DNA of 64,000 bases, taken from the NCBI RefSeq assembly GCF_019175285.1, contig NC_056526.1, forward strand, positions 17,317,671-17,381,670, read 5' to 3'. Of this stretch, positions 33,201 through 38,485 are shown one piece after another (the stretch's first letter is position 1; each line of letters starts with the position of its first letter). The notes beneath the pieces were generated by a model that was not told the origin of the DNA, did no database searches, and was given only the letters and a program-made list of their open reading frames with translations. A program made the translations under genes and the position numbers. Source of the stretch: Sceloporus undulatus (Eukaryota; Chordata; Lepidosauria; Squamata; Phrynosomatidae).

Positions 33201-35721
33201 CGCAGCGGGGAGCGGAGGCCCAAGCGGCGACTGAAAGCCTCCGCCTTAAGGAGGCCTTCAGTCGCCGCCTGGGCCGCAGAGGCCCAAGCGGCGCGGGAAA
33301 GCCTCCGCCTTAAGGAGACCTTCAGTTGCCGCCTGGGCCTCCGGCCTCGCCGCGATCGCGGCGGGGAGCAGAGGCCCAAGCGGCGACTGAAAGCCTCCCT
33401 CAGCTTGCCACATCCTGCCCGGGGACGGGGGCAAACCGGGGCGGGACCGTGCGGACCCGCCCCAAACTGGGAAAGTCCCGCCCCCAGGCAGGATATGGCA
33501 AGCCTAGATGTAAACAGTCTTAAATTCCAAGTCTGACTGCTGAGGCACATGTCTTTTAGGAAATTCCATTGTGGGGAGGGAAAATGGAGTTAATTGTAGA
33601 GAATACACATTCCTTGATATTTAGTTTAACCCTTAAAGATTAGAGTGACCATGTGGTCTTTGTACTGAGATAGTCCAGGCCTTTTTAGGAAAAAGTGTTG
33701 ATAGTCTGCCTTGGATAGAGGAAGGAGCAGTCATCTTTTGAACGTGAGTTTAGGGGTGCAGTTGTTTTTGTTCTTCTGTGAACACAATGAAGCTGCCTGT
33801 GACTGTGAGTCAGACTGCAAAGTCATTGAGCTCAGTATCCTCTACTGTGAAAGATGATAATTCTTTAAACTCTCGTGGCCATTCCCAGCTGTTACTGGAG
33901 ATAATTTGTTTAGGTGACTGCACCCAGGATCATCTGCATGCAAAGTAAGTGAAGGGAGAAAAACACAAAGGCAGGATTTTTAAAAACTGAAGACAGAGGA
34001 GCAGGCAATCATAATGAAGAATTTTGAGTCTTGGATATCCTTGGATATGAGCTGGTTTGTGAGGGTTTAACCCAATTGTAAAACGGATTGCTCCTGCAAG
34101 CCATTAAGAGAATGTGTTTTCAAGAGCAAGAATAAAAGCTGACGTAGAGTTGGTTTTCCACTCTGTGGTGTCTCCTTGGTCACAAAAAAATTTAGATCCA
34201 CTTCACTTATCTGATGCAGGCACAAGCAGATTTCTTTGCATGCTCCCTCAGGTTTCTTAAAGCAGGATGAGTGATGAACTCAGAATTCCAGTTTCTGTTG
34301 TGGTGGAGAATTTGCTGACCCATTTGCAATGAGGAAGGTGGTGCTATAAGCCAAGTTGGTTATCAGGAGTATGGGGAAGATTGTTATGCATGCATTAAAC
34401 CTTAGTTTGGGTTGCTGAGACAGGTAAAGGTCTGTGATGCAAAGGGTTCAGGAACTACAAGACAAGGCACAAGCAGTGCTTAGTAACATTTTTGTGCAAT
34501 TAGCAATTGCATTTTTATCTAAAGAAAATAAAATGTAAATAGCAGTCAGAATGGTGTTGGTGGGCCTTGTTAACTGAACAAGAATAGGGGTAGGAAGGCC
34601 TTATCCTGGCCAGCTCCTTTGTCTTTTGACAAGAGCAATAATTTTCATGGCATGGTGTTAGCACCCTAAACTATTGTTAAAGGTATAGGAGCAGAGGCAG
34701 AATAAAAAGTTGACAACCCCACCCTAGGCTGCTGCCACAAGGCAGAATTAATGCAGTTTGACACGCTTTAACTGCCATGGCTCGACACTATGGAATCCTG
34801 GAGTTTGTAGTTTTTTGAGATAATATTTTGCCTTCTTTGTCAAAGAGCTCTGGTTGGGGCAATTGGCTTACACAGTGTAAACTGCTTAGAGAATGCTAGT
34901 TCACTAATAAGCAGTATAGGAATGTACTTGCTATTGGTGTCCCAACAAACTACAAATTCCAGAATTCTGTGGGATGGAGCCATGACAATTAAAGTGATAT
35001 ACTGCATTAATTCTGCAGTGTGGCAACAGCTCTTGTATGCCCCATATATCCAATGTCCACACTTGTCTTTGAATGGGGGAAGGATCATAGCTCAATGGCA
35101 GAACATGTACTTTGCATGCAAAAGTCTCAAGTTCAATCCTGGACATCTCTAGGTAGGGCTGGGAAAGACTTGTATCTGAAAGCTTGGACAGCAGCTGCCA
35201 GTCAAAGTCATCAATTCTAAGCTAGACAGAATAATGATCTAAGAAACCCTTCTGTATTCCCAGTTATATTCTTTCAATGTACATTTGCATTTCAGGAATG
35301 GAAGGCTTGGCTGATAGCCTTGTACTACACGATAACACTCCCTCTGAGGACCATCTACTTGATCATCCTGTTTACCATCGATGAATTGTTGGCCGTGTTT
35401 ATTGAGAATGTTCCTCAAGCCACTTACATCCTCGAAGAACTCCAGTTGGCACTTGCCACACTCAGTTGCCTCCAGGATCTCTGCCAAAGAATTTTTAACC
35501 GAGTTTGGGAAAAAATGCTGGAGGAGGAAAACTTGAATGCACTCCTGAACTACATTACACAAACTCTTCCATTTTGTTTCTTAGCACACCACTGCAAATG
35601 TAGGTCCTCCGCAGAGAGTACCATCAAGGCTCTAAAGACCATGAAGAAGATACAGGCATCAAGAGACAGTATCTTCATGCTGCAGGAAAGTGAAAGCAGT
35701 TGCATGGCAATGGCCACCTGA
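22919..35721 (+). CDS. Perilipin-family (PAT domain) lipid-droplet protein, six coding exons
   Basis: Joining 22919-22987, 25842-26037, 29513-29595, 30477-30741, 32500-32696 and 35296-35721 gives 411 aa in one frame, with GT-AG borders throughout. Residues 24-116 match the PAT region of perilipins (NILKRVGSLPLVCS; LATANKYACRGLD; EQKLPILQQTADQ). Residues 117-204 match the amphipathic-repeat region (SMVTGSMSMVMGTRMGQ, close to PLIN2/3). Residues about 275-305 are strongly hydrophobic. The tail (LNALLNYITQTLPFCFLA) resembles the end of the PLIN 4-helix bundle. KRKS53, RRLS141 and RRAS258 fit protein kinase A consensus sites, a PLIN1/PLIN6-like trait. Family members coat lipid or pigment droplets and control lipase access. 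The first exon has an upstream splice acceptor, so a non-coding exon or further coding sequence lies upstream; the start at 22919 is the first ATG in that exon. Which PLIN subgroup it belongs to is unresolved: the sequence is mixed PLIN1/PLIN2-like, and PLIN6 is a candidate. Confidence 0.9.
23478..24608. mobile_element. hAT-like non-autonomous transposon, 1.13 kb
   Basis: Ends are TAGGGTTGCTATATCCCGG and, inverted, TAGGGTTGCCATAATTCTC. The 8-bp flanks GTTCTACG and GTTCTACA are a target duplication with one mismatch, as hAT elements make. The interior is GC-rich with a 20-nt G run (about 23,789) and long (CT)n, (CA)n and (TA)n tracts at 24,153-24,275. It lies in the first perilipin-like intron. 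Related to 32,984-33,506. Confidence 0.82.
24153..24275. repeat. Compound microsatellite (CT)n(CA)n(TA)n
   Basis: Alternating CT, CA and TA dinucleotide runs inside the hAT-like element. Confidence 0.9.
24671..24702. repeat. Self-complementary tetranucleotide repeat (CTAT)n(AGAT)n
   Basis: A run of CTAT units passes through CTAG into AGAT units, a perfect 15-bp-arm palindrome. Confidence 0.9.
24711..24932 (-). mobile_element. Tigger/pogo-like MITE (type 1), copy 2, inverted
   Basis: TACAGTCGGTCCTTCTTATA ... TATAACAAGGGTCCACTGTA, TA at the borders; the reverse of 19,731-19,964 and very similar. Confidence 0.9.
25288..25445. mobile_element. Palindromic MITE, relative of 22,605-22,800
   Basis: TAGAGTTGCCAGAGTAAAAA at the left and opposed CCAGTTTTCAGTCTGGAAAC at the right, with GTGTAGAAGAGGGAATTTCA in common with the first copy's complement. 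Confidence 0.55.
25842..26037 (+). CDS. Perilipin-like coding exon B (PAT domain)
   Basis: This exon encodes residues 24-88, starting NILKRVGSLPLVCSVCD and ending TTLEPQ. It aligns with the PLIN2 segment VVNLPLVSSTYDLMSSAY to KLEPQ. The acceptor is ttttag and the donor gtgagt. It ends in phase 1 (196 nt). It contains KRKSS, a possible basophilic-kinase site. Confidence 0.92.
26208..26335. mobile_element. Palindromic hAT-like MITE (CCCCAGATGTTTTGGAC family)
   Basis: CACCCCAGATGTTTTGGACC and opposed CTGAAATCCAAAATATCTGG form the two arms. A second degraded member is at 26,395-26,515 and a clean one at 42,035-42,175. Confidence 0.7.
26693..28413 (-). mobile_element. L2-type LINE, 3' part with reverse transcriptase remnant (split by an assembly gap)
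   Basis: Minus-strand reading gives RT motifs SGVPQGAILSPMLFNIYMK and YQYADDTQICFS (catalytic YADD), then MRKNKLSLNPEKTEVLVIG, SLGVLLDSSFQL and TSRLDFCNALY, the RT thumb region. The ORF C-terminus follows, VLVITYKALNGLGPGYLED and GIWNTLPEELRSA, and the tail is ATTTATAAACCGC with (TAA)n. This order is typical of vertebrate L2. There is a frameshift just after VTRESLL (before the NACLELVMGW segment) and a deletion near 27,235. The element sits in the intron between perilipin-like exons B and C. Part is duplicated around the gap. Confidence 0.92.
27935..28034. other. Assembly gap (100 N)
   Basis: Exactly 100 N, flanked by a near-identical 379-bp duplication (27,556-27,934 and 28,035-28,413). 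Confidence 1.
29103..29366. mobile_element. Long inverted repeat / palindromic MITE
   Basis: Left arm has CCCAGATGTGGGATGGAGG and CAGGCTGCCATCAGCCC. The right arm has the complements GGGCTGATGGCGGCCAG and CCTCCATCCCGCGTCCTGG. Arms are about 85 bp around an 80-bp centre, ending about 150 bp before perilipin-like exon C. Confidence 0.75.
29513..29595 (+). CDS. Perilipin-like coding exon C (PAT domain)
   Basis: The exon encodes (L)ATANKYACRGLDTVEQKL followed by PILQQTADQ, matching PLIN2 IAVANTYACKGLD and PLIN1 AANELACRGLD. The 83 nt restore phase 0. The acceptor is gattag and the donor gtagct. Confidence 0.92.
29604..29722 (-). mobile_element. LINE 3' tail (AAGCGCTGTAAATTTACACAG family)
   Basis: (TTA)n then CCTTTATTTATGAAGCGCTG and ACGGTTCCCTGCCCTCGGGC. 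Nearly identical to 49,560-49,668. Confidence 0.8.
30158..30382 (+). mobile_element. tRNA-derived SINE (Sauria type), near full length
   Basis: GTATAGTGGCTTGAGTGCTG, GCTCAGCCATGGAAACCCAC, CTCTCAGCCTCAGGGGAAAG and TTAAAGGCACACAACAAAAA. It lies in the intron just before perilipin-like exon D. Confidence 0.9.
30477..30741 (+). CDS. Perilipin-like coding exon D (amphipathic repeats)
   Basis: It encodes residues 117-204: VVSETKEMMSSKVAGAKSAV, then TRRLSG, a consensus protein kinase A site (Ser141), then TKDAVQGSVKTTTSMVTGSM and the PLIN2-like GTRMGQMAKNSVEAML and VDHYL. These are the 11-mer amphipathic repeats used for droplet binding. Donor gtaaga; 265 nt, phase 1. Confidence 0.92.
30979..31234. 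mobile_element. Palindromic MITE (TIR about 50 bp), copy 2
   Basis: Left GCATTACAAAAG plus GAGGCAGCGAGATAAAAGTG; right complement GCACATTACAAAAG plus GAGGCAGTGAGACAGAAGC. Confidence 0.82.
32117..32200 (+). mobile_element. Degraded CR1 3' segment
   Basis: TTTTTAAACAGGGGCTGGAT then GTCCACCTATCAGC matches the CR1 AAACAGAGGCTGGATGGCCATCTG landmark. Confidence 0.55.
32500..32696 (+). CDS. Perilipin-like coding exon E
   Basis: It encodes residues 205-270, starting (I)EVTTCCQTKVRDSMQQVQRQ and ending QRLLENHYL. It is rich in Arg, Ser and Cys and contains RHRMRRASQ, a textbook RRAS protein kinase A consensus (Ser258). Acceptor tttcag, donor gtaaga; 197 nt, phase 0. Similarity to known perilipins is weak here; the assignment rests on phase and position. 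Confidence 0.82.
32984..33506. mobile_element. hAT-like non-autonomous element, GC-rich
   Basis: Ends TAGGGTTGCCATACTTC and, inverted, TAGGCTTGCCATATCCTG, as in 23,478-24,608. The interior is very CpG-rich with repeated AGGCCCAAGCGGCG units and an inverted pair around GCGGCGACTGAAAGCCTCC and GGAGGCCTTCAGTCGCCGC. It lies in the last perilipin-like intron. Confidence 0.8.
33778..33955 (-). mobile_element. tRNA-derived SINE (second family), minus strand
   Basis: AATGAAGCTGCCTGTGACTG then TGAGTCAGACTGCAAAGTC ... CCCAGGATCATCTGCATGCA, the reverse of the element at 35,072. Confidence 0.65.
34740..35028. mobile_element. Palindromic MITE (CTGCAGAAATAATCC-like family) with internal insertion
   Basis: GCAGTTTGACACGCTTTAAC ... 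TATGGAATCCTGGAGTTTGT at the left and ACTACAAATTCCAGAATTCT ... TAATTCTGCAGTGTGG at the right. It is longer than the usual 200 bp. Confidence 0.75.
35072..35235 (+). mobile_element. tRNA-derived SINE (second family)
   Basis: Head GGATCATAGCTCAATGGCAG and AAGTTCAATCCTGGACATCT (pol III A and B box positions), then GACAGCAGCTGCCAGTCAAA. It ends about 60 bp before perilipin-like exon F. Confidence 0.8.
35296..35721 (+). CDS. Perilipin-like terminal coding exon F
   Basis: It encodes residues 271-411 and the TGA stop. It starts EWKAWLIALYYTITLPL and has a hydrophobic run to about residue 305. An amphipathic helical region (LEELQLALATLSCLQDL) follows, then LLNYITQTLPFCFLAHHCKC and a basic tail. The LLNYITQTLP segment resembles the PLIN2 VMDYLVNNTPLNWL segment. 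Acceptor is tttcag. Confidence 0.85.
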   Translation, partial: EWKAWLIALYYTITLPLRTIYLIILFTIDELLAVFIENVPQATYILEELQLALATLSCLQDLCQRIFNRVWEKMLEEENLNALLNYITQTLPFCFLAHHCKCRSSAESTIKALKTMKKIQASRDSIFMLQESESSCMAMAT

Positions 35722-35741
35722 GACATTTTCTTCTGTTGAAG

Positions 35742-35747
35742 ATTAAA
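35742..35747 (+). promoter_or_regulatory. Possible perilipin-like polyadenylation signal (ATTAAA)
   Basis: The variant signal ATTAAA lies 20 nt after the perilipin stop codon. Its use would give a very short 3'UTR. A later signal may be used instead. Confidence 0.3.
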
Positions 35748-35911
35748 ATGTATGAGGTGTAGCTACGTGGCATTTCAAAGAACTTGGTTGTTAGGTTACA
35801 TCTTTGGGCAATAGCAATCTTGCAGTACATTAATGAAACAACTTTCTCTTTGTGTCTTTCTCTCATTGTCTTTCACCCAGCTCTGAAAAACAAGGGAAAC
35901 CAAAGCTGCAT

Positions 35912-36010
35912 CCACATACTGTAGAAATATTCTGGTTTGACACCACTTTAACTACCATGGGTCAATGCTATGAAATTCTGGGAATGGTAGTTTGTTGCAG
36001 CACCAGAATG
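35912..36010 (+). mobile_element. Half copy of the CTGCAGAAATAATCC-like MITE
   Basis: CATCCACATACTGTAGAAAT, GACACCACTTTAACTACCAT and CTATGAAATTCTGGGAATGG. Confidence 0.7.
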
Positions 36011-36370
36011 GGGTAGGGTAGATCTCTTATAAAAGGGCACACCTGACAACCCTATCAGGGACATGTCTTCTGGTCCTCAAACAAGAGACATCCCTCATAA
36101 CTGAGAGAAACCTGGAACTCCAGCACCACCTCTTTTTATATATAGAAACTGGCCAGACCTATAGTTGCATTTCCCTTTAATAATGATCATGGAAGAGGAC
36201 TATATCTGAGGGTATCAGGCTAGATTAGGGGACAGAGGGCAGGTAAGGGGGCATATACAACTCATACAAGAACCAGCAATGCTCCAGCAACAAACTATTC
36301 ATGGGGCAACCCTGTGAATGGTGTCTCAATAGCACGATCAAAGCACGACTGCCAGGTCGCAAAAGCTATG

Positions 36371-36787
36371 TGGCCATGTTCTAGAAGAGTTTATTCCTGA
36401 CATTTCGCCAACAGCTGTGACTGTGACACACACACACACACACATAGTATATATATACACGCACTGTTGGTTGAGAGGAGATGATTTGCATGTTAACCTG
36501 TGTATTGTTCTGATGTTGAATGGCAAGGCCTCAGGGTGTCTATTTAATTAAATGACCCATTAACTAATCATCCCAGCAGACATTCTGAGGCCTTGCCATT
36601 CAACAATAGAACAATATACAGATATATATATACACACACACACACACATTAAAATATATAAATCACTTTGTCTCCATTATACGCACACACACACCCTACT
36701 CTCTTCCATGCCAGCATTGTCTCAAGATGCCAGTCACAGCTGCTGGAGAAACGTCAGGAATGAACTCTTCTAGAGCACAGCCTTGTT
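36371..36787. mobile_element. Fold-back element with outer and inner inverted repeats
   Basis: Outer arms TGTTCTAGAAGAGTTTATTC and, inverted, TGCTCTAGAAGAGTTCATTC. Inner perfect 20-bp arms GTTGAATGGCAAGGCCTCAG (36,515-36,534) and its complement (36,585-36,604). (CA)n tracts lie symmetrically between the two pairs. A one-arm fragment is at 2,010. Confidence 0.82.
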
Positions 36788-36805
36788 TCCCAAAAAACCC
36801 ACAAA

Positions 36806-36902
36806 CAACTATCATGGGGTTTTCTTGGCAAGTTTCTTCAGAGGAGGTTTGCCATCACCCGAGACTGAAAGCATGTGACTTGCCCAAGGTCAGTTAGTAC
36901 AT
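36806..36902 (-). mobile_element. tRNA-derived SINE fragment
   Basis: CTATCATGGGGTTTTCTTGG, CAGAGGAGGTTTGCCATCAC and GACTTGCCCAAGGTCAGTTA. Confidence 0.82.
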
Positions 36903-36904
36903 TT

Positions 36905-37013
36905 ACAGGGCCCTGTGGTTGCCCAACCATAGTACAAGTCCCAGGATTCGGTAGGAGGGAGCCATGGCAGTTAAAGTGTTATCAAACTGCATTATTTCTG
37001 CAGTGGAGATGCT
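36905..37013. mobile_element. Half copy of the CTGCAGAAATAATCC-like MITE
   Basis: CAAGTCCCAGGATTCGGTAG, GAGCCATGGCAGTTAAAGTG and GCATTATTTCTGCAGTGG. Confidence 0.7.
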
Positions 37014-37339
37014 GCTTCTGAGAAAGGTGCCATGATTCCCTTCCTTTTATGCCACACCCTCCAAGCTTCCATAGATGAAAACCAGGACACATGTGGCCAG
37101 CAGCAACCTCAAGAACGTGGTCAAGAGAGCAGACAATTGTGAAGAAGAGCACACAAGCTAGGAAAAGCTACAGCGGTTTGCTTTTGCCTCAGTCTACAGG
37201 AAAGGGCAAGGAGGCTCTGCCACCTCCACCTCCCCCCTGCTACCTTGAATGCAAATTTTGCACTTTGAATTCAGTTTGCAGCAGTGAAAATCAGCTGAGG
37301 GCAAAGTGAGACAGAGAGAAACTGGGGCTTCTGGTGACC

Positions 37340-37530
37340 CTAAGGACTATCATGGGGTTTTCTTAGCAAGATTGGTTCAGAGGACGTTTTGGTATTGCTT
37401 TCCCCTGAGGCTGAGAGAGTGTGACTTGCCCGAGATCCCCCACAGGTTTCCATGGCCGAGACGGGATTCGAACCCTAGTCCCCCAGAGTCCCGGTCTAGC
37501 GCTCAAACCACTACACCACACTGCTCCTCT
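37340..37530 (-). mobile_element. tRNA-derived SINE, head and body, minus strand
   Basis: CATGGGGTTTTCTTAGCAAG ... GTGACTTGCCCGAGATCCCC ... GGGATTCGAACCCTAGTCCC (B box, reversed) ... GCTCAAACCACTACACCACA (A box, reversed). A young-looking copy. Confidence 0.9.
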
Positions 37531-37534
37531 AAGT

Positions 37535-37625
37535 ATCTCTCAAAACTACAAATCCCATAATACTATAAACCATGGGGTTTATAGCTATGTCAAACTGTGT
37601 TATTTCTGCAGTGCAGACACAACCT
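37535..37625. mobile_element. Half copy of the CTGCAGAAATAATCC-like MITE
   Basis: AAAACTACAAATCCCATAAT and GTCAAACTGTGTTATTTCTG then CAGTGCAGAC. Confidence 0.65.
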
Positions 37626-37687
37626 GAGTCTCTGAGGCACCAAAATGTCTAAGGTGGTTGTTGGAAGGGAGCTTGAACCCATTTCCC

Positions 37688-37902
37688 CAAAACACACTGC
37701 AGAAATAATCCATTTTGAGACCACTTTAACTGCCCTGGTTCAGTGCTAGGGAATTCTGGGAGCTGTAGTTTGCTGTGGCTCCAGAGCTCTCTGACCAGAG
37801 AAGGCTGAAAGTCTCACACAACCACAGTTGCCAGGGTTCTCTAGCAGTGAGCCAGGGCAGTTAAAGCGGTCTCAAACTGGATTATTTCTGCAGTGTGTTT
37901 CG
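37688..37902. mobile_element. Palindromic MITE (CACACTGCAGAAATAATCC family), cluster copy 1
   Basis: AAAACACACTGCAGAAATAA at the left, TTATTTCTGCAGTGTGTTTC at the right, with GCTAGGGAATTCTGGGAGC in between; almost the whole element is one imperfect palindrome. Confidence 0.9.
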
Positions 37903-38055
37903 GACCTCAGTGACAGTGAATTCAAAATGGCAAATGCAGTACATTTATATCATTTTACATGGGATATAGATGAATCAGGCATGTTTGTATACTGCACTGC
38001 TACTGCACAATTCTTTCCATTGTCTAAAGAAAAGAGACTATATGCCATTTTAGGT

Positions 38056-38273
38056 CGAAAACACACTGCAGAAATAATCCAGTTTGAGACCCATTTAATT
38101 GCCCTAGCCCAGTGCTAGGGAATTCTGGGAACTGTAGTTTACTGTGGCTCCAGAGCGCTCTGACCAGAAAAGGCTAAATATCTCACACAACTACAGTTCC
38201 CAGGGTTCCCTAGCAGTGAGCCAGGGCAGCTAAAGCGGTCTCAAACTGGATTACTTCTGCAGTGTGTGTTTTG
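38056..38273. mobile_element. Palindromic MITE, cluster copy 2 (abuts the AKR1-like 5' region)
   Basis: CGAAAACACACTGCAGAAAT ... TTACTTCTGCAGTGTGTGTT. It ends about 147 bp before the AKR start codon. Confidence 0.9.
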
Positions 38274-38419
38274 GGCCCTTGGAGGCTTGAGGGAAGCGGG
38301 GGAGATCATGGGGAATGGAGGAGGAGGCTGGGCCGAGGCCTGAGGCGGAGCCATTGCGGGGGAAAGACTCCAAAGAGGGCGCTTGGGTTTCCCTCAGGAG
38401 GAGGAGGAGGAGGGAGGAA
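38274..38419 (+). promoter_or_regulatory. AKR1-like promoter/5'UTR region
   Basis: A GC- and purine-rich stretch without TATA lies between a MITE (ending about 38,273) and the start codon. It contains an 11-codon upstream ORF (ATG at 38,308, TGA at 38,341) and an in-frame upstream ATG at 38,315. The transcription start is not visible. Confidence 0.45.
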
Positions 38420-38485
38420 ATGGCCGCCTTCGTGGAGCTCAGCACTAAGGCCAGGATGCCCCTCTTGGGGCTGGGGACTTGGCAG
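38420..38485 (+). CDS. AKR1-like exon 1
   Basis: The exon encodes [19 protein letters not shown] plus TWQ, the AKR1 first beta strand. The donor is gtactt. This ATG was chosen because it matches the family start; another in-frame ATG at 38,315 would add 35 residues. Confidence 0.92.

Noticed and set aside
33038-33550. 170-codon Arg/Pro/Gly-rich frame on the - strand
   Set aside because: It is confined to the GC-rich hAT-like element; open because of composition and internal repeats.
35068-35140. Functional tRNA gene
   Set aside because: A and B box-like sequences are present but no complete cloverleaf or anticodon arm; it continues as a SINE.
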